Below, one piece after another: positions 1-5,876 of a stretch of 11,194 nucleotides of DNA. The DNA comes from Candidatus Scatomorpha stercorigallinarum (GTDB lineage: Bacteria > Bacillota_A > Clostridia > Oscillospirales > Oscillospiraceae): contig DVOV01000039.1 in NCBI GenBank assembly GCA_018713375.1, positions 1-11,194 of the forward strand, given 5' to 3'. The stretch's first letter is position 1; each line of letters starts with the position of its first letter. The notes under the pieces are model-generated. The model had not been told where the DNA came from, searched no databases, and was given only the letters and a program-made list of their open reading frames with translations. A program made the translations under genes and the position numbers.

Positions 1-441
1 ATTGGTGGCGGTGTTGCCGGCGAAGCCGGGATCGGTCTGCGTGACGACGAGCTCCACGAAGTTGGGCGGCTCGACCGCGAACACCTTGCCCTTGTAGCTC
101 ATGACGACGCAGGGCATGTTCTCGGTGACGAACTTGAAGCTGTCGCCGAGCAGGCTCTCGTCGATGGGGATGAGCTCGTAGCTCTCGGGGTCCATGAAGT
201 AGTAGAGGTTGCCGTCGGCATAGCTGTACTCCATGGTCTTGCGCTCGATGGTGGCCTCTTCGAACTTCGCGGTGGGGTTGAAGCTGGTCTCAACGACCGC
301 ACCGGTGATGACGTTCTTCATCTTGGTGCGGACGAAGGCCGCGCCCTTGCCGGGCTTGACGTGCTGGAACTCGACGACCTGCATAACCTGGCCGTCCATC
401 TCGAAGGTAACGCCGTTACGGAAATCGCCTGCGGATATCAT
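1..441 (-). CDS. efp: Elongation factor P, N-terminal 147 residues (C-terminus beyond the left edge)
   Basis: EF-P binds between the ribosomal P and E sites and relieves stalling at polyproline stretches. The reading frame begins [17 protein letters not shown] and contains the domain I loop [10 protein letters not shown], in which Lys32 is the residue post-translationally modified in EF-P (the equivalent Bacillus subtilis lysine carries 5-aminopentanol). The OB-fold region follows, with the typical [20 protein letters not shown] and [12 protein letters not shown] segments. The family is about 185 residues long, so about 38 C-terminal residues lie outside the window. The ATG at 441 is preceded by a perfect AGGAGG and is the only in-frame start that gives the standard N-terminus. 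The gene has its own promoter (484-512). Identification is near certain. Confidence 0.98.
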   Translation of the reverse strand, partial: MISAGDFRNGVTFEMDGQVMQVVEFQHVKPGKGAAFVRTKMKNVITGAVVETSFNPTAKFEEATIERKTMEYSYADGNLYYFMDPESYELIPIDESLLGDSFKFVTENMPCVVMSYKGKVFAVEPPNFVELVVTQTDPGFAGNTATN

Positions 442-483
442 ATATTTTGCCTCCTGTGGTGTGTTTAGTCTGATAACCAATGT

Positions 484-512
484 ATTTTACACTATAACCG
501 CGCTTTTGGCAA
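484..512 (-). promoter_or_regulatory. Sigma-A promoter of efp
   Basis: On the minus strand a TTGCCA -35 box (507-512) and a TAAAAT -10 box (484-489) are separated by exactly 17 bp. Each differs from consensus at one position. Transcription would begin near 477, giving a 5' leader of about 36 nt that contains the AGGAGG of efp. The intergenic stretch 442-545 holds nothing else clear; I see no strong terminator for the beta-glucosidase gene ending at 546. Confidence 0.7.
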
Positions 513-545
513 TATGTAATTGCAAATTGGCGGCAAAAACCGCGC

Positions 546-1898
546 TCAGCCGCGCTTGCAGCGGGCGATCTGGCCCTGCATCCAGTGGAACGAGTCCTTT
601 TTCAGCCTCTCGCAGGTGCGGAAATCGACATAGGCGAGGCCGAAGCGCGCGTCAAAGCCGCGGCTCCACTCGAAATTGTCCGTCAGCGCCCAGTAGTAAT
701 AGCCGCGCAGGTCCACGCCGGCGTCCAGCGCCCGGCGCAGCGCGAGCAGGTAGCGCTCCAGGAAGTCTATGCGCCCCGGGTCGTGCACCTGCCCGTCCAG
801 GCTCACCACGTCCGCGCAGGCCACGCCGTTTTCCGAGATGTAGAACGGCAGCCGGTAGCGCTCGTAAAGTATGCGCACGCCCCAGTCGAGGGCCTCCGGC
901 GTCACGGGCCAGCCGATGGCCGTGCGCGGGAAGCCGGGCCAGCGCCCGGCGAACTCGAAGCCGCCATCCACGGCGCGCACGGCGTGGGCGTTATAGATGT
1001 TGATGCCCAGGGCGTCCGGCACGGCGTGCATCGTCTCCAGCTCCTCCGGCGTGACGGAGGCCGCCAGCGGCTCCGCGGCCGTCCCCGCGCAGTGCGGGTA
1101 GCGGCCGAAGCAGATGGGGTCGAGCAGCCAGTGGTGGGTGAACGCCCAGTCGCCGCCGTTGGTGGAGAAGCAGGCCGCGCGGGCGGCGGCGATGTCCTCC
1201 GGCGTCTCCTCCAGCGGGTAGCAGGCCCGCCCGGTGGAGGCGATGGCCACCACGGCGTGCGGGTCGGCGGCCTTTATCGCCCGCTGGGCGAGGCCGTGGG
1301 CCAGCTGCTGGTTCACCAACACGCGGAACTGCCCCGCTGCGTCCAGCTTGCGCCCCGGCGCGTGTACGCCGTCGCCATAGCTGATGCCCACGGTACACTG
1401 CGGCTCGTTGAGCGTGTACCAGATGCGCACCCTCCCGCGGAAACGCGCGGCCATCATGCCCGCGTAGCGGGCGAAGGCCTCCGCCGTTCCGCACACGGTC
1501 CAGCCGCCGCGGTCCTCCGCCGCCTGCGGCAGCTCCCAGTGATAGAGCGTCACCGCCGGCTCGATGCCGGCAGCCAGCAGCGCGTCCACCAGGCGCTCAT
1601 AGTAGGCGATGCCCGCCTCGTTCCAGCGCCCGTCCGCCTGCGGGTCGATGCGCGCCCAGCTGGCGGAGAAGCGGTAGCTGTCCGCCCCCAGCTCGCGCAG
1701 CAGCGCCACGTCCTCCGCCCAGCGGTGGTAGGAGTCGCAGGCGACGTCGCCGTTCCAGCCGTCGGCGATCTTGCCCGGCGTGTGCGTGAAAGTGTCCCAT
1801 ACCGAGGGCCCGCCGCCGTCCGCGGTGGCCCAGCCTTCGACCTGATAGGCGCTCGAAGCGGCGCCCCAGAGGAAATCGCGCGGGAAGGGGATGTTCAT
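546..1898 (-). CDS. Glycoside hydrolase family 1 beta-glucosidase
   Basis: A 450-residue GH1 enzyme that hydrolyses beta-glycosidic bonds (cellobiose or aryl-beta-glucoside type) with retention. The full (beta/alpha)8 pattern is present: the N-terminal FPRDFLWGAASSAYQVEG sugar-binding segment, the acid/base Glu165 in TLNEP, the nucleophile Glu356 in ISENG, and the C-terminal ALTDNFEWSRGFDARFGLAY. The NFEW signature, as opposed to the Ser-Lys-Tyr phosphate-binding motif, points to unphosphorylated substrates rather than a 6-phospho-beta-glucosidase; no PTS genes are nearby. There is no signal peptide, so it is cytoplasmic. The ATG at 1898 has AAGGAGG six nucleotides upstream. It lies 56 nt downstream of the tRNA-Leu gene with no recognisable promoter of its own, so it may be transcribed from the tRNA promoter. 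Exact sugar specificity cannot be read from sequence. Confidence 0.95.
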   Translation of the reverse strand: MNIPFPRDFLWGAASSAYQVEGWATADGGGPSVWDTFTHTPGKIADGWNGDVACDSYHRWAEDVALLRELGADSYRFSASWARIDPQADGRWNEAGIAYYERLVDALLAAGIEPAVTLYHWELPQAAEDRGGWTVCGTAEAFARYAGMMAARFRGRVRIWYTLNEPQCTVGISYGDGVHAPGRKLDAAGQFRVLVNQQLAHGLAQRAIKAADPHAVVAIASTGRACYPLEETPEDIAAARAACFSTNGGDWAFTHHWLLDPICFGRYPHCAGTAAEPLAASVTPEELETMHAVPDALGINIYNAHAVRAVDGGFEFAGRWPGFPRTAIGWPVTPEALDWGVRILYERYRLPFYISENGVACADVVSLDGQVHDPGRIDFLERYLLALRRALDAGVDLRGYYYWALTDNFEWSRGFDARFGLAYVDFRTCERLKKDSFHWMQGQIARCKRG

Positions 1899-1916
1899 CG
1901 CTGTCCTCCTTGTCCT

Positions 1917-1945
1917 GCCGGCGGCCGCGGGCATTCCCCGCCGGC
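1917..1945 (-). other. Hairpin between tRNA-Leu and the beta-glucosidase gene
   Basis: An 8-bp perfect inverted repeat (1917-1924 with 1938-1945, 13-nt loop) lies just downstream of the tRNA 3' end and just upstream of the beta-glucosidase ribosome binding site. No T tract follows it on the minus strand, so it is unlikely to be an intrinsic terminator. It could protect the 5' end of a beta-glucosidase message released when the tRNA is processed; that role is inference. Confidence 0.4.
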
Positions 1946-1954
1946 GCTGCCTAT

Positions 1955-2039
1955 TGGTGCGGGTAGTGGGGGTCGAACCCACACGGATCGCTCCACAGGA
2001 ACCTAAATCCTGCGCGTCTGCCAATTCCGCCATACCCGC
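1955..2039 (-). tRNA. tRNA-Leu, anticodon UAG
   Basis: An 85-nt class II tRNA with encoded CCA (1955-1957). Acceptor stem GCGGGTA/TACCCGC pairs perfectly, discriminator A; D arm GCG...CGC with GG in the loop; anticodon stem CAGGA/TCCTG enclosing the loop TTTAGGT, giving anticodon UAG, which reads CUN leucine codons; a long variable arm with a GGA/TCC stem; T arm GTGGG/CCCAC around TTCGACC. The long variable arm together with this anticodon identifies leucine. Its promoter (2052-2080) starts transcription about 6 nt before the mature 5' end, and transcription probably continues into the beta-glucosidase gene. Confidence 0.97.
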
Positions 2040-2051
2040 ACATACGTGTCC

Positions 2052-2080
2052 ATGATACTATGTCCGGCGGCCAAAGTCAA
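2052..2080 (-). promoter_or_regulatory. Sigma-A promoter of tRNA-Leu (and probably the beta-glucosidase gene)
   Basis: On the minus strand TTGACT (2075-2080), a 17-bp spacer and TATCAT (2052-2057); each box matches consensus at five of six positions. Transcription should start near 2045. The -35 box lies in the left arm of the inverted repeat 2067-2102. Confidence 0.75.
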
Positions 2081-2102
2081 TTCCCCGCTTGACTTTGGCC
2101 GC
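2067..2102. repeat. Perfect 14-bp inverted repeat carrying the -35 boxes of two divergent promoters
   Basis: Arms 2067-2080 and 2089-2102 are exact reverse complements (outward reading TTGACTTTGGCCGC) with an 8-bp centre, ttccccgc. Each arm supplies a TTGACT -35 box pointing outward, one to tRNA-Leu and one to the DUF554 gene. The repeat lies upstream of both start sites and so is not transcribed from either promoter, which argues for a DNA-level role rather than an RNA hairpin. Confidence 0.85.
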
Positions 2103-2118
2103 GCGGCAGGTTTATCAT
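2089..2118 (+). promoter_or_regulatory. Sigma-A promoter of the DUF554 gene
   Basis: TTGACT (2089-2094), an 18-bp spacer and TATCAT (2113-2118), each box five of six to consensus. Transcription should start near 2125, leaving a leader of about 24 nt before the ATG at 2149. Confidence 0.7.
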
Positions 2119-2148
2119 ACTGTAAAACATTAAAACGAGGTGTTGGAT

Positions 2149-2859
2149 ATGCTGGGCGCTCTTGCCAACAGCGCCGGCGTGCTCTTCGGCGGCCTTCTGG
2201 GCGCGCTGCTGGGCAGCCGCATAAAAGAAAAGTATACCTCTTCCCTGCTCAGCGCGCTCGCGCTCGCCAGCGTCGGGCTGGGCGTCGTCTACTGCATCGG
2301 GACGGACGACCCGCTCTGCCTCATCGTCTGCCTCGCCGCCGGCACGTTCATCGGTGAGCTTCTGCGCATAGACGACGGCGTGAAGGGCCTGGGCGCGCTG
2401 GCCGGGCGGCTCGCCGAGCGCTCCGGCGGCTCCGGCGGGCGCTTTACGCAGGCTTTCGTCTCCTGCAGCATCATCTTCTGCGTGGGCAGCATGTCCGTCA
2501 TGGGCAGCGTGCAGTCCGGCCTCAACGGCGACAACAGCATCCTCTTCGCCAAGGCCGTGCTGGACTTCGTGGCCTCGCTGGCCTATGGCGCCGCGCTGGG
2601 GGCGGGCGTGCCCGCGGCCGCCGCCTGCGTGCTGGTGGTGGAGGGCGGCATCGCCCTGCTCGCCGGCAGCGCCGCGCCGCTGCTGACCGACGCCGCCGTG
2701 GCCGAGATGTCCGCCGTCGGCGGCGTGCTCCTCATCGGCCTCGGCCTCGAACTGCTGGGCGCACGCGCGCAGCCGCTGAAGATAGCCAACATGCTCCCGG
2801 GCGTGTTCCTGCCCGTCGCCTACCTCCCGCTGAGCGGGTGGCTCTCCGGCCTGCTTTGA
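2149..2859 (+). CDS. DUF554 family integral membrane protein (YdfK/YqgA-like)
   Basis: A 236-residue, highly hydrophobic protein of the DUF554 family; function unknown, possibly transport. The N-terminus (MLGALANSAGVLFGGLLGAL) is the family's typical opening: a short membrane segment rich in Gly. Further membrane segments are visible at about residues 32-50, 54-72, 97-120, 128-172 (two segments, rich in Ala and Gly), 190-206 and 215-235. The conserved CVGSMSVMGSVQSGL(N)GD stretch lies near residues 110-126. I chose ATG 2149, eight nt after ACGAGG; a GTG at 2140 in the same frame would overlap that ribosome binding site. It is transcribed from a promoter shared in mirror image with tRNA-Leu. 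No strong terminator follows; there is only a 12-bp palindrome at 2869-2880 without a T tract. Confidence 0.88.
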   Translation: MLGALANSAGVLFGGLLGALLGSRIKEKYTSSLLSALALASVGLGVVYCIGTDDPLCLIVCLAAGTFIGELLRIDDGVKGLGALAGRLAERSGGSGGRFTQAFVSCSIIFCVGSMSVMGSVQSGLNGDNSILFAKAVLDFVASLAYGAALGAGVPAAAACVLVVEGGIALLAGSAAPLLTDAAVAEMSAVGGVLLIGLGLELLGARAQPLKIANMLPGVFLPVAYLPLSGWLSGLL

Positions 2860-2902
2860 GGGCCGAAAATCGGCGCCGATCCCCGTAAATTCTCTGCCCA
2901 CG

Positions 2903-2919
2903 TGTCGCTCCGTGTCGAA
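2903..2919 (+). promoter_or_regulatory. 0A box with a partial second copy one helical turn upstream
   Basis: TGTCGAA at 2913-2919 is an exact match to the Spo0A target sequence TGNCGAA. Ten bp upstream, at 2903-2909, TGTCGCT matches five of seven positions; the seven bases CGTGTCG are repeated exactly at this 10-bp period. Spo0A binds such boxes as a tandem dimer, so autoregulation of spo0A, about 160 bp downstream, is likely. The 7-bp motif alone can occur by chance, but its position and repetition make it credible. Confidence 0.55.
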
Positions 2920-2970
2920 TTTTCTGTTATTATGTAAATAAGTTTTCTCCTGATACTGCCTTTGTGACCC

Positions 2971-2999
2971 TTGAAAACAATGCTGAGATATGCTAAATT
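2971..2999 (+). promoter_or_regulatory. Candidate promoter of spo0A
   Basis: TTGAAA (2971-2976, five of six), a 17-bp spacer and TAAATT (2994-2999, four of six). It would start near 3006 and give a leader of about 70 nt. A second -10-like element, TATTAT at 2928-2933, lies just after the 0A box but lacks a -35 box. No convincing sigma-H promoter (AGGA plus GAAT) was found, although sigma-H drives spo0A in Bacillus. Confidence 0.35.
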
Positions 3000-3075
3000 A
3001 TTACGTACAGAGCGGCAATTCTGCGTAAAAAAATATATTGCAGTCCGTAATTGTAAAATAACGGAGGTAAGTATT

Positions 3076-3864
3076 ATGGAAACTAAAACGCGCGTCCTCA
3101 TTGCCGACCCGAGCGAGGATTTCCGGCGCATGCTGGCGGACGCGATCGCCGCGGAGGGCGACATGGAGCCCGCCGGGCAGGCGGAAGACGGCGTGGAGGC
3201 GCTGGCCCTGGCCGCCGAGCTGAAGCCGGACATCCTGCTGACCGAGCTGGTGCTCCCGCGCCTGGACGGCCTGACGCTGCTGCGCCGCCTGCCGGAGACG
3301 GGCGCGAGCCCGCGGGTGATCGTCGTCTCCGGCTTCTACAACGACCACGTGGTGGCGGACTGCGGCGAGCTGGGCGTGAGCTACTTCATCCCCAAGCCCT
3401 GCGACGCGGCGTCCATCCTGGAGAACCTGCGGATGGTGGCGGCGCCGCTGATGAGCCCCGCCGCGCCGCGCCCGGCGCCCGTGCGCCCCGCCGAGCCCAG
3501 CCTGGAGGCCGTCGTCACCGACATCATCCACGAGATCGGCGTCCCCGCCCACATCAAGGGCTATCAGTACCTGCGCGAAGCCATAATACTTACGATAAAT
3601 GATATGGATATCATCAACGCCGTCACCAAGGTGCTCTATCCCGAGGTGGCGCGGAAGTTCAACACCACGCCCTCCCGCGTGGAGCGGGCCATCCGCCACG
3701 CCATCGAGGTCGCCTGGGACCGCGGCGACATCGAGACGCTGCAGAAGTTCTTCGGCTACACCGTCTCCAACATCAAGGGCAAGCCCACCAACAGCGAGTT
3801 CATCGCCATGATCGCCGACTGCCTCAGCCTCCGCCGCCGGGCGGCCGAGCAGGCGCGGATGTGA
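3076..3864 (+). CDS. spo0A: Spo0A, master regulator of sporulation, with a non-canonical receiver domain
   Basis: A 262-residue response regulator: receiver domain (about 5-122), Pro/Ala-rich linker (123-142) and the Spo0A DNA-binding domain (143-262). The effector domain is almost letter-perfect for the family: [21 protein letters not shown]-like [20 protein letters not shown], the recognition helix [17 protein letters not shown] and [14 protein letters not shown]. The receiver is unusual. Aligned to Bacillus subtilis Spo0A, phosphoacceptor Asp56 is Glu57 (codon GAG at 3244-3246, in [12 protein letters not shown]), and the acidic pair Asp10-Asp11 is Asp11-Pro12. The conserved Ser/Thr (Ser85) and Lys (Lys107) remain. 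Aspartyl phosphorylation therefore seems impossible in the usual way, and Glu may mimic the active state. The ATG at 3076 has GGAGGT seven nt upstream. The usual upstream neighbour spoIVB is absent. Confidence 0.95.
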   Translation: METKTRVLIADPSEDFRRMLADAIAAEGDMEPAGQAEDGVEALALAAELKPDILLTELVLPRLDGLTLLRRLPETGASPRVIVVSGFYNDHVVADCGELGVSYFIPKPCDAASILENLRMVAAPLMSPAAPRPAPVRPAEPSLEAVVTDIIHEIGVPAHIKGYQYLREAIILTINDMDIINAVTKVLYPEVARKFNTTPSRVERAIRHAIEVAWDRGDIETLQKFFGYTVSNIKGKPTNSEFIAMIADCLSLRRRAAEQARM

Positions 3865-3876
3865 AAAGGCATATCT

Positions 3877-3924
3877 CCCCCGTCCCGTTCATACGCTTGT
3901 GTGAATGGAACGGGGGTGTTTTTT
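3877..3924 (+). terminator. Intrinsic-terminator-like hairpin after spo0A, overlapping the next gene's ribosome binding site
   Basis: CCCCCGT (3877-3883) pairs with ACGGGGG (3910-3916). After one C/A mismatch, 3885-3894 pairs with 3899-3908 over ten more positions (two G-T wobbles), closing on a GCTT loop. TGTTTTTT follows at 3917-3924, so it has the full form of a Rho-independent terminator. The ATG of the next gene starts at 3925, and the only possible ribosome binding site, GGGGGTG, is the 3' arm of the hairpin. Confidence 0.8.
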
Positions 3925-4512
3925 ATGTACGGTGAATATCCCATCGTGCTCGGCGGGGAGACGCGCGGGGAAGTGCGCGTGTATCCCGAAGGGCTGATGA
4001 CGGTGTTTGAGGCCACGGCGGAGGACCCGGGCGCCATGCTGCGCCTTTCCGTCTACGGCGGCGGGGCGGAGGGCTATCTGGGCGTGATGGCCCCCTGCGG
4101 CGAGGGGCGCGTGTCGCTCCGCCGGCGGCTCAGCCGCGCGGCCCTGTCCGGCTTCCCGGAGGACATCGAGCTGGCCGCCCCTGCAGGCGGGCTGCCCGCG
4201 CCGCCGCTGCCGGCGGAGCCGGAGGCCGCGCCGGCGAGCGAAGCGGTCGCATCCCAGGCCGGGGAGGCCCTCCCCGCGGCGGCGGAGGAAGCGCCCTCCG
4301 CCGCGGAGCCCTCGCCCGAGCCGGACGCCCAGCCCCCGCCCGCCGGGGAGGGGGACACGCTCTGGTTCACCACGCCGGACGGGGCGCTTACCACATTTGA
4401 CGGGCAGCGCAGCCTGGTGGCCCTGCCGGCCGACGAACTGCGCCTGCCGCGCTGGGCGGCGGGGGCGGAGCGCGTGATAAACGGCCGCAAATACATTGTA
4501 TTCCCGCGCTGA
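3925..4512 (+). CDS. Hypothetical protein adjacent to spo0A, two small domains joined by an Ala/Pro/Glu-rich linker
   Basis: I cannot assign this 195-residue protein to a named family. Residues 1-84 look like a compact beta-rich domain (YPIVLGGETRGEVRVYPEGL, then MLRLSVYGGGAEGYLGVMAP and a basic VSLRRRLSRAAL). Residues 85-142 are a low-complexity linker of Ala, Pro and Glu. Residues 143-195 form a second small domain (TLWFTTPDGALTTFDG...VINGRKYIVFPR). There is no signal peptide or membrane segment, so it is probably cytoplasmic. The ATG at 3925 directly follows the T tract of the spo0A terminator; the alternative GTG at 3901 lies in the hairpin and has no ribosome binding site. It is translated, if at all, from GGGGGTG in the hairpin arm. 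Coding is supported by uniform third-position GC bias and a clean stop before the pdp promoter. The position next to spo0A suggests, but does not prove, a link to its regulation. Confidence 0.75.
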   Translation: MYGEYPIVLGGETRGEVRVYPEGLMTVFEATAEDPGAMLRLSVYGGGAEGYLGVMAPCGEGRVSLRRRLSRAALSGFPEDIELAAPAGGLPAPPLPAEPEAAPASEAVASQAGEALPAAAEEAPSAAEPSPEPDAQPPPAGEGDTLWFTTPDGALTTFDGQRSLVALPADELRLPRWAAGAERVINGRKYIVFPR

Positions 4513-4524
4513 AAATGGTATAAT
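4496..4524 (+). promoter_or_regulatory. Promoter of the pdp operon
   Basis: A perfect TATAAT (4519-4524) preceded by TGG, giving the extended -10 form TGGTATAAT, with a weak TTGTAT -35 (4496-4501) at 17 bp. The -35 box lies inside the last codons of the preceding gene. The start near 4531 leaves a leader of about 29 nt containing AAGGAG. Confidence 0.65.
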
Positions 4525-4559
4525 TGGTGTTATTCAACAGATAAAGGAGCGAACGGGCC

Positions 4560-5864
4560 ATGCAGATGACCGATATCATTGCCAAAAAGCGCGACGGCGG
4601 CGAGCTGACGCGCGAGGAGATAGGTTACTTCATCAGCGGCTATACGCGCGGGGACATACCCGATTACCAGGCCAGCGCGCTGCTGATGGCCATCGTCTGG
4701 CGCGGCATGACGCGGCAGGAGACGCTGGACCTGACGCTGGCCATGATGCACAGCGGCGAGACGCTCGACCTCAGCCCCATCAGCGGCGTGAAGGCCGACA
4801 AGCACTCCACCGGCGGCGTGGGCGACAAGACCTCGCTCGCCCTGCTGCCGATGGTGGCCGCGCAGGGCGTGCGCATGGCGAAGATGTCCGGCCGCGGCCT
4901 GGGGCACACGGGCGGCACCATCGACAAGTTGGAGAGCTTCCCCGGCTTTTCCTGCGCGCTGACGGACGAGGCCTTCCTCTCCCAGGTCGAGCGCATCGGC
5001 CTCGCCATCGCCGGGCAGACCGCCGACCTCGACCCGGCGGACAAGAAGCTCTACGCCCTGCGCGACGTGACGGGCACGGTGAGCTCCATCCCCCTCATCG
5101 TCAGCAGCATCATGTCGAAAAAACTGGCCGCCGGGGCGGACGTCATCGTGCTGGACGTGAAGTGCGGCGACGGGGCCTTCATGAAAACGGAGGCCGACGC
5201 GCGCACGCTGGCCGCTGAAATGGTGGAGATAGGCAAAATGGCCGGGCGCAGGACCGTCGCCTGCATCACGGGCATGGACCAGCCGCTGGGCCGCGCCGTC
5301 GGCAACGCGTTGGAGGTCAAGGAGGCCATAGCCCTGCTTAGCGGCAGCTTCGGCGGCGACCTGCTCGAGCTCTGCCTGACGCTCGGCTCCTGCATACTCA
5401 CCGAATCCGGCGCCGCCGCCAACGACGCGGAGGCGCGCGAGAAGCTCGAGCGCGGCATCGCCGACGGCTCGGCCCTCGCCAAGCTCGCGGAGCTGGTGGA
5501 GGCCCAGGGCGGCGACAGGCGCGCGGTGTACGACACCTCGCTGCTGCCGGCCGCGCCCGTGACGCTGGAGGTGCCCTCCCCCGCCGGCGGCTACGTCGCC
5601 GGCATCGCGGCCGAGCGCAGCGGGCTCGTCAGCATGCACCTCGGCGGCGGACGCGCCACCAAGGACAGCGTCATCGACCTCGCCGTGGGCTTCGTGCTCA
5701 ACAAAAAGACGGGCGACGCCGTCGCGCCCGGCGAGAGCCTGGCCACCATCCACGCGCGCGACGAAAAGAGCGCTGCGGAGGCCGCGGAAAAGCTCGCCGC
5801 GTGCTTCAGCTTCAGCGGCACGCAGCCGGCCGTGCCCGGCATCATCCGCGACATCATCCGCTGA
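4560..5864 (+). CDS. pdp: Pyrimidine-nucleoside phosphorylase
   Basis: A 434-residue enzyme that splits uridine, deoxyuridine or thymidine with phosphate to base and (deoxy)ribose-1-phosphate, in cytoplasmic nucleoside salvage. Domain order is normal: helical domain (1-70), the phosphate-binding KHSTGGVGDKTS (81-92), the family signature SGRGLGHTGGTIDKLE (110-125), the central SSIPLIVSSIMSKKLAAGAD and LDVKCGDGAFMKT segments, and a C-terminal barrel domain (about 330-434). Length and motifs match Bacillus Pdp closely (YALRDVTGTVSSIPLI is nearly identical), which favours pdp over deoA, though the two are hard to separate without a tree. ATG 4560 lies 10 nt after AGGAG; a second ATG at 4566 is too far from it. 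The next gene starts 12 nt after the stop, so the two are co-transcribed. Confidence 0.95.
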   Translation: MQMTDIIAKKRDGGELTREEIGYFISGYTRGDIPDYQASALLMAIVWRGMTRQETLDLTLAMMHSGETLDLSPISGVKADKHSTGGVGDKTSLALLPMVAAQGVRMAKMSGRGLGHTGGTIDKLESFPGFSCALTDEAFLSQVERIGLAIAGQTADLDPADKKLYALRDVTGTVSSIPLIVSSIMSKKLAAGADVIVLDVKCGDGAFMKTEADARTLAAEMVEIGKMAGRRTVACITGMDQPLGRAVGNALEVKEAIALLSGSFGGDLLELCLTLGSCILTESGAAANDAEAREKLERGIADGSALAKLAELVEAQGGDRRAVYDTSLLPAAPVTLEVPSPAGGYVAGIAAERSGLVSMHLGGGRATKDSVIDLAVGFVLNKKTGDAVAPGESLATIHARDEKSAAEAAEKLAACFSFSGTQPAVPGIIRDIIR

Positions 5865-5876
5865 GGGGGAGCACAC

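Noticed and set aside
546..1898. 6-phospho-beta-glucosidase (bglA-type) identity
   Set aside because: The C-terminal NFEWSRGF signature fits unphosphorylated substrates, and no PTS transporter or antiterminator is nearby.
585..2006. Plus-strand open frame of 473 codons opposite the beta-glucosidase
   Set aside because: It is the shadow of a GH1 gene with intact catalytic motifs, and it even crosses the tRNA gene.
1899..2033. N-terminal extension of the beta-glucosidase to a start at 2033 (MAELADAQDLGS...)
   Set aside because: The extension translates through the tRNA-Leu gene, a known artefact; the ATG at 1898 has AAGGAGG at good spacing and begins at the family's N-terminus.
2140..2148. 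GTG start at 2140 for the DUF554 protein
   Set aside because: It overlaps the ribosome binding site that serves ATG 2149 and adds three residues not typical of the family.
2869..2880. Palindrome after the DUF554 gene as terminator
   Set aside because: It is 12 bp without a loop or T tract and too weak to call.
2971..3075. Extension of Spo0A by 35 residues from a TTG at 2971
   Set aside because: There is no ribosome binding site, the sequence is AT-rich and non-homologous, and ATG 3076 has a strong GGAGGT.
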